Assembly (NCBI GenBank): GCA_050251195.1
Contig: JBFWNG010000012.1
Location: 1-64,000 of the forward strand
Length of the DNA stretch: 64,000 nucleotides
Source of the DNA: JBFWNG01 sp050251195
GTDB taxonomy: Bacteria; Bdellovibrionota_B; Oligoflexia; Oligoflexales; Oligoflexaceae
Reading direction: 5' to 3'
Shown piece after piece: positions 33,827 to 42,458 of the stretch (positions within the stretch are counted from its first letter, which is position 1; each line of letters starts with the position of its first letter). Both the position numbers and the translations under genes were made by a program. The notes under the pieces are model-generated. The model was given only the letters and a program-made list of their open reading frames with translations, searched no databases and had not been told where the DNA came from.

Positions 33827-34780
33827 GTGAAACTCCGGATCACACTATTATTGGCATCTGTTCTCGCGTCTGGTTGCACCTCCGTGATGCCGTGGAACTT
33901 TTTAAAGTACGACAACCAGTTTTGGACGATGCAAACCTTGTCGCTGTTTAACCAGAGAATTCCACCGCTCAACCGAACTTCCTGGAAGGGCGACTGGTTA
34001 CTGCGTCGTGAACGGTTGGAGCTGGTGGATGCCGAGTTGTATCGGTCCAGGCCGGATGTTGCAATCTTTCAAGAAATGCTTTCCAAAGAGCATAACAAGT
34101 ACGATTCTGATCAAGAGATTCTATCGAGCGGGACCTTAGAAGGTTATAGCTGGGATACGCAAATCACTCAGAATTACGAAGATACCGCCGAGGTAGAGAA
34201 CCAAGGTGTTGCAGCAAGCTTTGCGCTGAAGACTAAGGATAATAATCTTCATGGCAGCGTTTGGAAAGTTAAGAACGAAACCTATCTAACAAGTCATATT
34301 CTGGTCTCGAACAAGAATCCAATCTTGATTTTTAATCTGAACGTAAAGGAAGAGGATAGCGATTATAGTTCCGTCTACAATGCTGTATTACCACTTATGA
34401 AAGCAGAAATGCAGCGAACGGGAATCTGCGAGAACCGCGTTGTCTTGGCAGGTCGCTTGCCCGGTACTTCGAGCGAAGGTTTCGTTGCCCTCAAGACTGC
34501 ACTCAATCTTAAAGACACCTCAGTGGGTTTTTGCGAACTAGAATATCAATGCTTCACCGCAACGCCTCTTAACGGGATATTTAAGTCGGCGATTTCCTCG
34601 TCGGAACAAAAACAGATGGACTGGATCTTTGTCCATGAGACAACGATCGTTTCCGATAGCAAGGTGGCCTTCACTGATTACAAGAAAAATAATCGCTATA
34701 GTGATTACAATATTTCAGGCGTATGGCCGAGTTTGCGCTTTGGTTGGCAAACGACCGTACGCCTTCCTAAATGTCAGTAA
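33827..34780 (+). CDS. lipoprotein with degenerate endonuclease/exonuclease/phosphatase fold
   Basis: 317 residues from the GTG at 33827, immediately after the preceding stop; this gives MKLRITLLLASVLASGC with a good lipobox (Cys17). The fold is suggested by NRTSWKGDWLLRRERLELVD, RPDVAIFQEM (the metal-binding Glu of EEP enzymes) and QMDWIFVHE near the end. The other catalytic blocks are changed: GDFN reads AGRLPG and the terminal SDH reads SDY. Probably an exported, inactive or re-purposed member. It closes the panC run. Confidence 0.55.
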   Translation: MKLRITLLLASVLASGCTSVMPWNFLKYDNQFWTMQTLSLFNQRIPPLNRTSWKGDWLLRRERLELVDAELYRSRPDVAIFQEMLSKEHNKYDSDQEILSSGTLEGYSWDTQITQNYEDTAEVENQGVAASFALKTKDNNLHGSVWKVKNETYLTSHILVSNKNPILIFNLNVKEEDSDYSSVYNAVLPLMKAEMQRTGICENRVVLAGRLPGTSSEGFVALKTALNLKDTSVGFCELEYQCFTATPLNGIFKSAISSSEQKQMDWIFVHETTIVSDSKVAFTDYKKNNRYSDYNISGVWPSLRFGWQTTVRLPKCQ

Positions 34781-34784
34781 AGAA

Positions 34785-35999
34785 TTATTCCAGTTCAAGA
34801 GAAACATTCCCCGATACGCTTCGCAGGAGAACGTCGCATTTACCGTCTCCAAGGGTAATTTCCCTATTGTTATGAGGTAGCGTGCGCTCCTCCGGTACTT
34901 CGATACTGTGATCGCCAGAGACCGTTTGTAGTTTGACCGCTACAGAGGACGTAGCTGGAATGTTGACGGACACGTCGCCCGATGTTGTATAGAGAACGTA
35001 GGTGCCTTCGGAAACTGGTTTTTCGTTTTCGACTTCAATGTCGCCGCTCATAAGTTTGCATTCAAAATCTCCGTATACATTATTTGTCGAGAGGTCACCG
35101 CTCTTTGATTCTACAAACAATTTTCCTTGGAAACCCTCAACCTCGCAATCGCCACTGAGAGAATAAAATGCGATGTTTCCCGAACTTGATTCAAGCTCAA
35201 GATCGCCGCTAAGCGTTTTGACCTTTCCTTGAACCTTGGAAGCCGCAATCGAGACGTCGCCGGATTTTGTGTTGAGATACAAATCGCCTGCGTGGTTCTC
35301 GACAGCAATGTCGCCAGAGGCAAGTTCGACTGAAAGTGCGCCTTCGCAGTTTTCGAGATCAACGTCGCCGGAAAGAGATTCAATCTCGATATCACCGATT
35401 AGACCGCTCGCATCCACAGATACCGATTTTCCCTCGACCGTTAGTTTAAGATTTTGCGGGAGCGATAAAGCTATAAACAGCGACTCGCCCATTCTCATGT
35501 GTTTGCGGGAGCTAAGGCTGCTTTCTGCCTCGAGATGAAACGCATTGTCCTTCGCTCTTGGAGTGATCTGCCAGGATTCCACATCGTTCGCCCAAACCTC
35601 GTAGTGAATCTGATCGTCGGAACTACGAGAGACTTCAATTTCGCCAATAGGGGATGAGACAAATACCTGTTTTAGATCTCCGGTTGGCATACTCCCTTCC
35701 GACACCTTAAGATTGGCTTTAGTGCCCTCGAAAAAGCTTTCTGTCAGCTTGCCAATGGATGCTTTCAGGCCGTCCTTGGAAAGGTACTCTTGCATAAATG
35801 CGTCGACGGTCTTTTTCAATTCGTCTTTGTTGACGAGTTTGTCGATAAGCGATTTTTCCGTTTTAGTCTCGTGGTCCGCCTTAGGGGTGCTTGCGCCCGG
35901 AGATTCGGGCTTAGATTTTAGCGATAGGATGAGTCGCTCAGCCTCTTGTAAATCAATGTTCTTGTCCTTCACCTGCTGCAAAATTTCTTCGATTGTCAT
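34785..35999 (-). CDS. DUF4097-type beta-helix protein
   Basis: 404 residues from the ATG at 35999 (GAGG 6 bases before); an ATG at 36011 overlapping the upstream stop as ATGA is equally possible. The N-terminal ~40 residues form a small helical domain (TIEEILQQVKDKNIDLQEAERLI). The C-terminal half has at least eight repeats around the tripeptide SGD (LSGDVDLE, ASGDIAVE, KSGDVSIA, LSGDLELE, TSGDVSVN), the mark of DUF4097 adhesin-like beta-solenoids. No signal peptide, so it may be cytoplasmic. Paired with the DUF2089 regulator. Confidence 0.85.
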   Translation of the reverse strand: MTIEEILQQVKDKNIDLQEAERLILSLKSKPESPGASTPKADHETKTEKSLIDKLVNKDELKKTVDAFMQEYLSKDGLKASIGKLTESFFEGTKANLKVSEGSMPTGDLKQVFVSSPIGEIEVSRSSDDQIHYEVWANDVESWQITPRAKDNAFHLEAESSLSSRKHMRMGESLFIALSLPQNLKLTVEGKSVSVDASGLIGDIEIESLSGDVDLENCEGALSVELASGDIAVENHAGDLYLNTKSGDVSIAASKVQGKVKTLSGDLELESSSGNIAFYSLSGDCEVEGFQGKLFVESKSGDLSTNNVYGDFECKLMSGDIEVENEKPVSEGTYVLYTTSGDVSVNIPATSSVAVKLQTVSGDHSIEVPEERTLPHNNREITLGDGKCDVLLRSVSGNVSLELE

Positions 36000-36007
36000 G
36001 GGTAGCC

Positions 36008-36406
36008 TCATTTCTTGGATTTCGGTTTATTGTCGCCTATAACTTCGCGTACGGCATTTGCCGCTGCGTTAGAGTCCATGCGGCCTTCTGCCAGATCCAG
36101 CAAAATATGCTGGATTTGAGAACTGTCTGGGGTCCTCGAATGTTCAAATGGTTCCTTTAACTTCTTGTTCACAGTAGCCAGCATTTGTTTGACGGTGGGG
36201 TAAGAAACTCCGATCATTTTTCCTGTGGCTTGAATATTCCCTTCCAGTGACAAAAAAGTTTTTACGAAAGACCATTCTTCGGGACTCCAATTCGGTAACT
36301 CCACGGACGCCAATTTCCCCTCGAAGCTTATTTCGCAGGATGCGCAATGGTAGCGTTCGCAGTTGAGCGATCCGCTGCATAGAGGGCATTGAGTGGCAAG
36401 ATGCAT
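36008..36406 (-). CDS. DUF2089 zinc-ribbon/HTH regulator
   Basis: 132 residues from the ATG at 36406 (AGGGA upstream). The N-terminal zinc ribbon has two CxxC pairs (QCPLCSGSL and YHCASCEISF). It is followed by LPNWSPEEWSFVKTFLSLEGN and a helix-turn-helix (IQATGKMIGVSYPTVKQML), exactly the DUF2089 layout. Its stop touches the DUF4097 gene, and this pairing is common in other bacteria. Probably regulates its own operon. Confidence 0.88.
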   Translation of the reverse strand: MHLATQCPLCSGSLNCERYHCASCEISFEGKLASVELPNWSPEEWSFVKTFLSLEGNIQATGKMIGVSYPTVKQMLATVNKKLKEPFEHSRTPDSSQIQHILLDLAEGRMDSNAAANAVREVIGDNKPKSKK

Positions 36407-36774
36407 GTGGGTCCCTATATTGAAAAAGTAAAATTTCGGCCTCTGATAAATCAATAATATTTATTTTTTTGGCTGTCAAACTAAATATTTCTTCATCTTT
36501 GAGCAATAATTAGACTCTGGCGGTTTCGCGCCCCCAATTTTTAGTCACCCTTCATCGTAGGCGAAGGATCTCCTTTCAATGTCGGCGGGTGAGCAGCGTG
36601 TTGGGAAAGTCTGTGTTTTGCTACGGGCGATCCTTATTGATCGACGCGGTGATGGAAGCATTGGTGGCCGCGTGCCTCAAGCTCCTGAATCTCCAAGACC
36701 TTTTGGCACAAGGTCTATTGTGTCGGATCGCAAAAACGAGTATAGTTTCTGCAGGACTTTTCAAAGGAGAACTC
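36407..36774. other. intergenic region with hairpin and promoter of the TonB operon
   Basis: No convincing gene; a frame open from 36589 runs into the next gene but lacks gene-like features. A perfect 7-bp hairpin AGACCTT (36696-36702) / AAGGTCT (36710-36716) lies just upstream of a promoter (TTGTGT 36718, 17 bases, TATAGT 36741). The hairpin covers the region from -42 to -61 or so and could be an operator instead. Confidence 0.5.
36718..36746 (+). promoter_or_regulatory. sigma-70-like promoter of the TonB-system operon
   Basis: TTGTGT (36718-36723), 17-base spacer, TATAGT (36741-36746); the first gene's ATG is at 36775 with AAAGGAG in between. Confidence 0.5.
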
Positions 36775-37110
36775 ATGCGAACTGTGATTTGCGCTATGGC
36801 CGCTTGGGTTTTGTCTGAATTTGCGATGGCTGACGCGATATTTATTAAGCCGGGACAATGCATAGTCGTCGGAACCCAGCAAGTGTGCGCTATCAAAGAA
36901 GACGGTCCTGCAACTCCAACGATCAATCAAAATCGTGCGCTCACGATTTGCAAGTTCGGCTCCTACGACTCGGAAGAGCCAAAGACAAAGGGATACGCAT
37001 TATTTCTTGTGCAAGTTAAGGAAGACGGCAGCAAGACTGAGACTCTCATAAAGTCCTTCGGGCCTGCAGGGAAAGCAGATTGTGAGAAAGAAACTAAGAA
37101 CTATAAATAG
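36775..37110 (+). CDS. small secreted protein, first gene of the TonB operon
   Basis: 111 residues from the ATG at 36775 (AAAGGAG at good spacing), giving a signal peptide (MRTVICAMAAWVLSEFAMADA). The mature part is ~90 residues with four cysteines (GQCIVVG, QQVCAIKE, TICKFGS, ADCEKE), likely two disulfides, and a compact strand-rich pattern. Its last 29 bases overlap the receptor gene. Not recognised; may be a periplasmic partner of the receptor. Confidence 0.65.
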   Translation: MRTVICAMAAWVLSEFAMADAIFIKPGQCIVVGTQQVCAIKEDGPATPTINQNRALTICKFGSYDSEEPKTKGYALFLVQVKEDGSKTETLIKSFGPAGKADCEKETKNYK

Positions 37111-39304
37111 GGCGACATACTGCGTACTCCATCTTTTTCTAGTCTCGACACCCACAATGGCTCGCGACGTTAAGATAAAGTTTTTGGAAAAAGGTACTGG
37201 TGTCCCGCTTAAGAGGGTGGAAGTCAAGGTCGGTGACGTGACTTCCTATTCGGATCCGGAAGGCGTTGTTACGATCGCGCTTCCCGATACCGGTATATTA
37301 AAGATATTCCGTAAGGGATACAAGGCGAGCGAAGTCAAAGTTGAGGATGTGAAGACGGATACCAGTGATTTATTCCTGGTGCCAGCGTTGTCGCCCGATG
37401 AGGTCATCGTTATCAAAGGCGAAAAGCAATCAAGCGTTTCGCAGAAGAACGTTTCAATAGAAGAATCGCGCAAGGTTGCTCCGAACAACGATCCAGCGCA
37501 AGTCGTTAAATTACTTCCCGGCGTTCAATCGCTTAGTAGTTTTCAAGGAGACGTCGTGGTACGCGGGTCGGGTCCGCAGGATTCTAAATACTATGTTGAT
37601 GACCTCGAGGTACCGTTCATCTTCCACAGCGTGGCCAGTCTTTCGATTCTCAATCCCAACCTGCTCTCAAACGTACAATTTGACAGCGGCGGGTTCTCGT
37701 CAAAATACGGCGACGCAATGGGGGGAGTCATCGTTCTTGAAACAAAGAGCGAAGTTCCTGACCGCCCAAAGACTGAGCTCATAAGCAATATTCCATTTTA
37801 TTCGTCTATCTTTCATGAGCGACCGTTGGGAGAGAAGGATAGCTTGTCATTTTCAATTCGACGCAGTTATATCGACAGCATGCTTCGAGCTGTCATGAAG
37901 GAACAAAACAAGAAAGACTCCGACAGCAGCAATAATGTGACGATTGTGCCGAAATTCTCAGACCTACACCTCGTGCATTTTCATAAAAGAGACGATGGGT
38001 ACTCAAAATTGTCCCTTATCGCAGCTGAAGACGGTTTATCAGCTTTGGTTCCAACGGACTTTTCGGATGAAACCGGCAAGAGCGAGTTCTCCATTAGTTC
38101 ACGGTTTGTAAACCTGGGTTACGAGCATTCGACAGTACTCGATGCGAAGAGAAGAGTTCGCACGACGCCGCAGTTCTATATAATGGAAAGCGGCAGCGTC
38201 TTCGATGACAATCGGTTTAATCTTTATCTCAAGCGCTTTCGTACTCCCACAGACTTGACTTATAAGCTTTCAAAGGAAGAAGAAGTGATCGTGGGGATTG
38301 ATCCCGCCTACTCCTACGGAAGCGTCGATTTGTATTCCATATTTCCGCGCTTTGACGACCCGACGTTCGATTTTGAGGACGCAAAAAAAGAAAATCTCAA
38401 CACCAAGTTTCACAATTCCAGCATAGCTTCCTGGATTGCTATTGATCAGCAGCTCGGTGATCTTAAAGTCACTCCCGAAGTAAGGGTTTTTTATCACACT
38501 ATCATCGACAAAACTTCTTATGATCCGCGGATTCGGAGTAAATTTCATCTCACGGACCGCAACGACATCAAGGCGTCCGTTGGTCAATTTTCACGGCCTC
38601 CCGAACCTCAGGATGTTTTCGAAGATTTTGGAAATCCTAAGCTTGATTATCAAAAGTCCATTCACTACATACTCGGCCTGGAGACGCGTTGGAACGAGTT
38701 CTGGACGACCGAGATTCAGACATTCTACAAACGCAATTACGACCAGGTTGTTTTCGATGCCGACAAGAACTTCGACAATGACGGAAGCGGGAAGGTCTAT
38801 GGGGTTGAATTTTTTGTAAGGCGAAATCTCACGTCAAGATTTTTTGGCTGGCTCTCTTACACATATTCTCAAACGCGTGAACGCAACAACGGCGGAGGTT
38901 CGTACAAACCTGGGAACTACGATCAGACCCATGTTGCCAACTTAGTAGCCAGTTACAAGCTTTCCGCTCAATGGGATGTCGGCGGAAGGCTCCAGCACAA
39001 CACCGGAAACCCTTATACGCCAATACATAGCGCGGTTTACAACGCGAACCTTGATAAGTATCAACCCAGGCAAGATGACGATGACGTCAACAGCGAACGA
39101 TTGCCCGACTCGACGTCGCTTTCGCTTTACAGTAATCATGAGGCGCTCTTCGATACTTGGAAGTTGGGCGTTAAATACGGAGTGGAAGCATATTCGCTTT
39201 CGAAGCCTGTGTTTGGCGTGAGCTACAATTATGATTATTCGAAGAAAACGTATCAGAAGGGGATCGCTTCCATACCGTTTGTAGAGGTTAGAGGTGAGTT
39301 TTAA
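37082..39304 (+). CDS. TonB-dependent outer-membrane receptor
   Basis: 740 residues from a GTG overlapping the previous gene. Order: signal peptide (to about residue 28), a carboxypeptidase-regulatory-like Ig domain (~30-105, GTGVPLKRVEVKVGD, SDPEGVVTIALPDTG, RKGYKASEV), a plug domain (VVKLLPGVQSLSSFQGDVVVRGSGPQD, YYVDDLEVPFIFH, GGFSSKYGDAMGGVIVLET) and a barrel ending in an aromatic residue (EVRGEF), the usual assembly signal. The N-terminal domain is typical of Bacteroidetes- and Myxococcus-type receptors rather than siderophore ones. Substrate unknown, perhaps peptides or glycans. Confidence 0.88.
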   Translation: MRKKLRTINRATYCVLHLFLVSTPTMARDVKIKFLEKGTGVPLKRVEVKVGDVTSYSDPEGVVTIALPDTGILKIFRKGYKASEVKVEDVKTDTSDLFLVPALSPDEVIVIKGEKQSSVSQKNVSIEESRKVAPNNDPAQVVKLLPGVQSLSSFQGDVVVRGSGPQDSKYYVDDLEVPFIFHSVASLSILNPNLLSNVQFDSGGFSSKYGDAMGGVIVLETKSEVPDRPKTELISNIPFYSSIFHERPLGEKDSLSFSIRRSYIDSMLRAVMKEQNKKDSDSSNNVTIVPKFSDLHLVHFHKRDDGYSKLSLIAAEDGLSALVPTDFSDETGKSEFSISSRFVNLGYEHSTVLDAKRRVRTTPQFYIMESGSVFDDNRFNLYLKRFRTPTDLTYKLSKEEEVIVGIDPAYSYGSVDLYSIFPRFDDPTFDFEDAKKENLNTKFHNSSIASWIAIDQQLGDLKVTPEVRVFYHTIIDKTSYDPRIRSKFHLTDRNDIKASVGQFSRPPEPQDVFEDFGNPKLDYQKSIHYILGLETRWNEFWTTEIQTFYKRNYDQVVFDADKNFDNDGSGKVYGVEFFVRRNLTSRFFGWLSYTYSQTRERNNGGGSYKPGNYDQTHVANLVASYKLSAQWDVGGRLQHNTGNPYTPIHSAVYNANLDKYQPRQDDDDVNSERLPDSTSLSLYSNHEALFDTWKLGVKYGVEAYSLSKPVFGVSYNYDYSKKTYQKGIASIPFVEVRGEF

Positions 39305-40049
39305 AAGTATTTTGATATTTCTTGCTTTAGGAGCTACTGCTTGTGACGACAGCCAGGAGCGGCCCGAGAAGGTAGATCGCTTTCGAGGAATAGGTTCGGT
39401 AACTAATCCTCTTGGAGCGACGCCGAGTCAGGAAGACCAAACCAGTCAGGTTGAAGTCAGTGTTTATTTTGTGATGCCAACCGATGATGAGATTCAGTCG
39501 GTGGACCCTTATGAAGACGAAGGATCTGCCGCGGTTCCGGCTCTTGGTGAAGCCAGCATCGTCGTCGATCAAAGCTCCATTACGCATGAAGATTACGGCG
39601 ACGTAAGATTGGGTTCGTTTAAGGCTACTTTGACCGTACCGCCTGTTGAAGAGCTCCCATCATTGCTTGAACTTCCGTGGGCGCAAGTGCGGTATGGCTT
39701 TGTTGTCAAGTCCAGCGTGGACACCGAGACGATCGTTGGAAATTTTGTGGTCGCGCTACCCGGCAGCGATGCTCTCGCTTGGACTAATCCCACTATCGAA
39801 ATAGAAGCCCCCGTCGCCGACGAGAGCGTCGGTTTGACGACGACGCAATTACAAGCAAAGGTCGACGATGTTAATGACGAGCCCCTCAAGATTGGCTGGT
39901 TTGTGTCGAGCGGAGAAGTGACGAATCGTCGATCTCTGGCCACCACATGGAAAAAGTACAAACCCACTGCCCAAACCATTGTTGCTACCGTTCACGGAAA
40001 ATGGAGTCGCGGTTTTAATTATAAAATTATCAACGTCGCTCCTGAGTGA
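39294..40049 (+). CDS. lipoprotein of the TonB operon
   Basis: 251 residues from a GTG overlapping the receptor stop by 11 bases. Lipobox LGATAC (Cys17). The rest is acidic and strand-rich, and the C-terminal ~80 residues look like an Ig-like or lectin-like domain (VGLTTTQLQAKVDDVNDEPLKIGWFVSSGEV), similar to repeats used in surface binding. Could be the receptor's surface-exposed partner, as SusD-type lipoproteins are for SusC, but it is unrelated in sequence. Confidence 0.7.
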   Translation: MSFKSILIFLALGATACDDSQERPEKVDRFRGIGSVTNPLGATPSQEDQTSQVEVSVYFVMPTDDEIQSVDPYEDEGSAAVPALGEASIVVDQSSITHEDYGDVRLGSFKATLTVPPVEELPSLLELPWAQVRYGFVVKSSVDTETIVGNFVVALPGSDALAWTNPTIEIEAPVADESVGLTTTQLQAKVDDVNDEPLKIGWFVSSGEVTNRRSLATTWKKYKPTAQTIVATVHGKWSRGFNYKIINVAPE

Positions 40050-40053
40050 CGAT

Positions 40054-40704
40054 ATGCTCCGATTTGCGATTATTGCGTCCATTTGCGTTCACTTCTTCTT
40101 CGGAGTTTGGCTTTCGCTTGCGGAGAAATCACCTGATAAGTCGGGACCAGCTAAGGTTAAGATAAAGATCGTTGAAGTGCCGCCGGAAGCGGCTAAACCC
40201 CCTAAGCCCGTTCCGCCCAAGCCGAAACCAGAAAAGCCAAAAAAAGTGGCTACCGAAAGGAAGAAGGCACCCAACAAGCCCGTTACGCAACAGCCAGTGC
40301 AAGGGCTTTCGCCCGATGCCGTGAGCGATGACGGAAAGATCGCCGCTCCCGTTGGGAACACGCTCATGACGGAAGATGAGGGAAAGAGGCTCAAACCCGA
40401 GGACGTAAAACCTTTAGACGCTGATCTTAGCCGAGATCCGATATTGATTGCTTCTTCCATTAAGAAACCTGAATACACTGATCAAGCTCTTTCGACTGGT
40501 TTTGAGGGACTGGTTGTTGTGAGCGTTTTTGTCAACGATACGGGCGATGTTTCTGATGCGGAAATCGACAAAGAGGTTGGATATGGCATGGACGAACGGA
40601 TTATCCAATCCGCTCGTCAGGCGAAGTTTCAGCCCAGACTCGATAAAAACGGAAATCCTGTTTCAGGATGGGCCGAGATTAAGTTCAGCATGCGAATCGA
40701 ATGA
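40054..40704 (+). CDS. tonB: energy transducer TonB
   Basis: 216 residues from the ATG at 40054, four bases after the lipoprotein stop; the longer open frame would bury the membrane segment. One transmembrane helix (residues ~2-20, LRFAIIASICVHFFFGVWL), a Pro/Lys linker (PPKPVPPKPKPEKPKK) and a TonB C-terminal domain (PEYTDQALSTGFEGLVVVSVFVNDTGDV to FQPRLDKNG). TonB passes proton-motive force from ExbB/ExbD to the receptor; exbBD are not in the window. A TonB encoded with one receptor suggests a dedicated system. Confidence 0.88.
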   Translation: MLRFAIIASICVHFFFGVWLSLAEKSPDKSGPAKVKIKIVEVPPEAAKPPKPVPPKPKPEKPKKVATERKKAPNKPVTQQPVQGLSPDAVSDDGKIAAPVGNTLMTEDEGKRLKPEDVKPLDADLSRDPILIASSIKKPEYTDQALSTGFEGLVVVSVFVNDTGDVSDAEIDKEVGYGMDERIIQSARQAKFQPRLDKNGNPVSGWAEIKFSMRIE

Positions 40705-40718
40705 GCAAAGGAAGCGTC

Positions 40719-42059
40719 ATGAGAATATATTTGATTGCAGCGATTATCTTCTCAGGTTTGTACGCACCAGAGGCGGCTGAAGCTAAAGTCAATCCAAGAG
40801 ACGTCACATGTAATTTTTGGTTGTTGGAGCATCCCTTCAATACAAGTTTAAAAGCCGCCCCGAGCATGAGACAGTCGCTTGACCTTACGGCGTGCGCCTA
40901 CGAAGCCGGTCACAAAGGAATTGCAACTCTCGTGGGTAGGGATCAAATGAGCTATGAGAATAAGTTCTGGGTGCGTTTAGTCATTGGCGGATTCGACTTT
41001 ACTTTCATGAACATGCCATTCGGTATGGCCTGGTTGCACGAGGAGTGGCATAGAGCGGTCATGTCCTCACGCGATATTTCAAGTTATAACGAGGTATATA
41101 ACCTACGGATCTTTGACGATGTCATTAAGGTAAGTCACGTATCTGACGACGATCTCATTCGCCTTAAGAAAGAAAACAATCCGGACTTGGTCCGCCTTGC
41201 CGAAGCGGGTGTTGAATCAAGCTATGAGTTGAATTTGCGCCTCCAGAAGGACGAATTCTATCGAGAGACGGCTGTTTACAATCAAATTGCTTACGCAATT
41301 AACCTGCTGAACGGGATATCGTACATCGGCAGCGGATCCACCAGCGATTCTGACAATATTAAGGAGGAATTCAACGAAAAGGAGGACGATACGAAAGACC
41401 GGGATTTTGTCGGACATGATTTCACCAGTTGGGTGTACGATCTTCATAGACCCGACGAAGCATACGAGTCGCGAGGCGAACATCCTTCCGGAAATGGAAT
41501 CGACCGATACAGAGGGTGGAAAGATCTTTCGGAAAAGGAACGATCGTTCATGAAACTTCAGGGGCAGCTGGCTTATCTCAACATCGTGGACCCATTCCTC
41601 CTGGGGTTCTCTCAATTCAAGAGCGAATTAGGCGGAGAAACCTATTTTTGGAATGCAAACCTGAGGCATCACCTCACCTCATTTGGTTACAGTATCCAGA
41701 CAAATTTCTTCCTAAAGGGCTCAAGTGAAGACTCAAACAACTTCTTCTTCAGTCTAAAGGGATTTCGAAACGACAGGAAATGGTTTCCAGGTTTGGAAGT
41801 GGATCTCATCGATTACGCTCTCAGCAGCGACAACATGCTCACAGTCAGACTCCTCGCCTGGCAGCAACCCAGAGAACAGTCCTTTTACAGCGGCCAATCG
41901 TCCGCAGGCGGTTTACTAGGCATAGACTACGCCCGAACCCTAGGCGAAACCTTCGATTTTCTCGCCGGCATCGAAGGCAAGACAGCAGGTTGGGTCGCCG
42001 GCAATCCATACCTCAACAAGAACCTAACATTGCGTACCGGCCTAGCCGCAAGGCTATAA
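40719..42059 (+). CDS. HExxH-motif envelope protein, possibly an outer-membrane metalloprotease
   Basis: 446 residues from the ATG at 40719 (AAAGGAAG upstream), giving a signal peptide (MRIYLIAAIIFSGLYAPEAAEA); an ATG at 40701 overlaps the tonB stop as ATGA. A zinc-protease-like motif AWLHEEWH lies at His107, Glu108, His111; a third ligand is not obvious. From about residue 280 the sequence looks like amphipathic beta strands with short turns (NLRHHLTSFGYSIQTNFFL, LGIDYARTLGETFDFLAGI, TLRTGLAARL), suggesting a barrel. Not recognised. The operon context suggests it processes or handles whatever the TonB system imports. Confidence 0.7.
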   Translation: MRIYLIAAIIFSGLYAPEAAEAKVNPRDVTCNFWLLEHPFNTSLKAAPSMRQSLDLTACAYEAGHKGIATLVGRDQMSYENKFWVRLVIGGFDFTFMNMPFGMAWLHEEWHRAVMSSRDISSYNEVYNLRIFDDVIKVSHVSDDDLIRLKKENNPDLVRLAEAGVESSYELNLRLQKDEFYRETAVYNQIAYAINLLNGISYIGSGSTSDSDNIKEEFNEKEDDTKDRDFVGHDFTSWVYDLHRPDEAYESRGEHPSGNGIDRYRGWKDLSEKERSFMKLQGQLAYLNIVDPFLLGFSQFKSELGGETYFWNANLRHHLTSFGYSIQTNFFLKGSSEDSNNFFFSLKGFRNDRKWFPGLEVDLIDYALSSDNMLTVRLLAWQQPREQSFYSGQSSAGGLLGIDYARTLGETFDFLAGIEGKTAGWVAGNPYLNKNLTLRTGLAARL

Positions 42060-42071
42060 AACCCCTCCTGT

Positions 42072-42091
42072 GGGGACACGCACCTGTCCCC
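42072..42091 (+). terminator. possible terminator of the TonB operon
   Basis: GGGGAC (42072-42077) / GTCCCC (42086-42091) with an 8-base loop, 12 bases after the last stop and followed by an AT-rich run. Because the arm is also part of the repeat vocabulary (GGGGACA...), it may simply be the edge of the repeat element. Confidence 0.35.
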
Positions 42092-42093
42092 CC

Positions 42094-42455
42094 AATTAAT
42101 TGTTGGGCGTTCGACTGTCCCTCTATTTAATTGTTGGGCGTTCGACTGTCCCCTTAATTCATCCCTTCTTCAGAAGCGCTTGGTTGAAAAAATAGCTACT
42201 TACACCTGCAGTATCGTTATTAGTATTGGATAGGCATTTCCTACTGATCAGAGGATCTAATTGTAAGAGGCGCCAAAAAGTTTCATCAGTTCGATGAGAA
42301 TCGAGCGTCCTCCCTTGATTTTTCTGCAAGTTGTTAATTTTATGCGAGATATTCTTTCGTGGGCTGAGGGGACAGTCGAACGCCCAATAATTAATTGTGG
42401 GGATGGTTGGGTGTCCCCGATTTGCTTTATGGGGACAGTCGAACGCCCAATAATT
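42094..42455. repeat. inverted, doubled repeat element (second MITE-like family)
   Basis: Left end: TTGGGCGTTCGACTGTCCC twice (from 42103 and 42134, period 31). Right end: its reverse complement GGGGACAGTCGAACGCCCAA twice (42368-42387 and 42431-42450). About 215 bases without a gene lie between them. The GGGGACA core is shared with the reverse complement of the first family (GGGGACAATCAAGTGACTGA). Together with its flanks the element fills the 399-base gap between the genes at 42059 and 42459; the patatin stop codon lies at its right edge. Confidence 0.8.
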
Positions 42456-42458
42456 GGG

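Noticed and set aside
36589..36774. Longer form of the small secreted protein before the TonB receptor
   Set aside because: The extension would bury the signal peptide and runs over a promoter; the ATG at 36775 has AAAGGAG.
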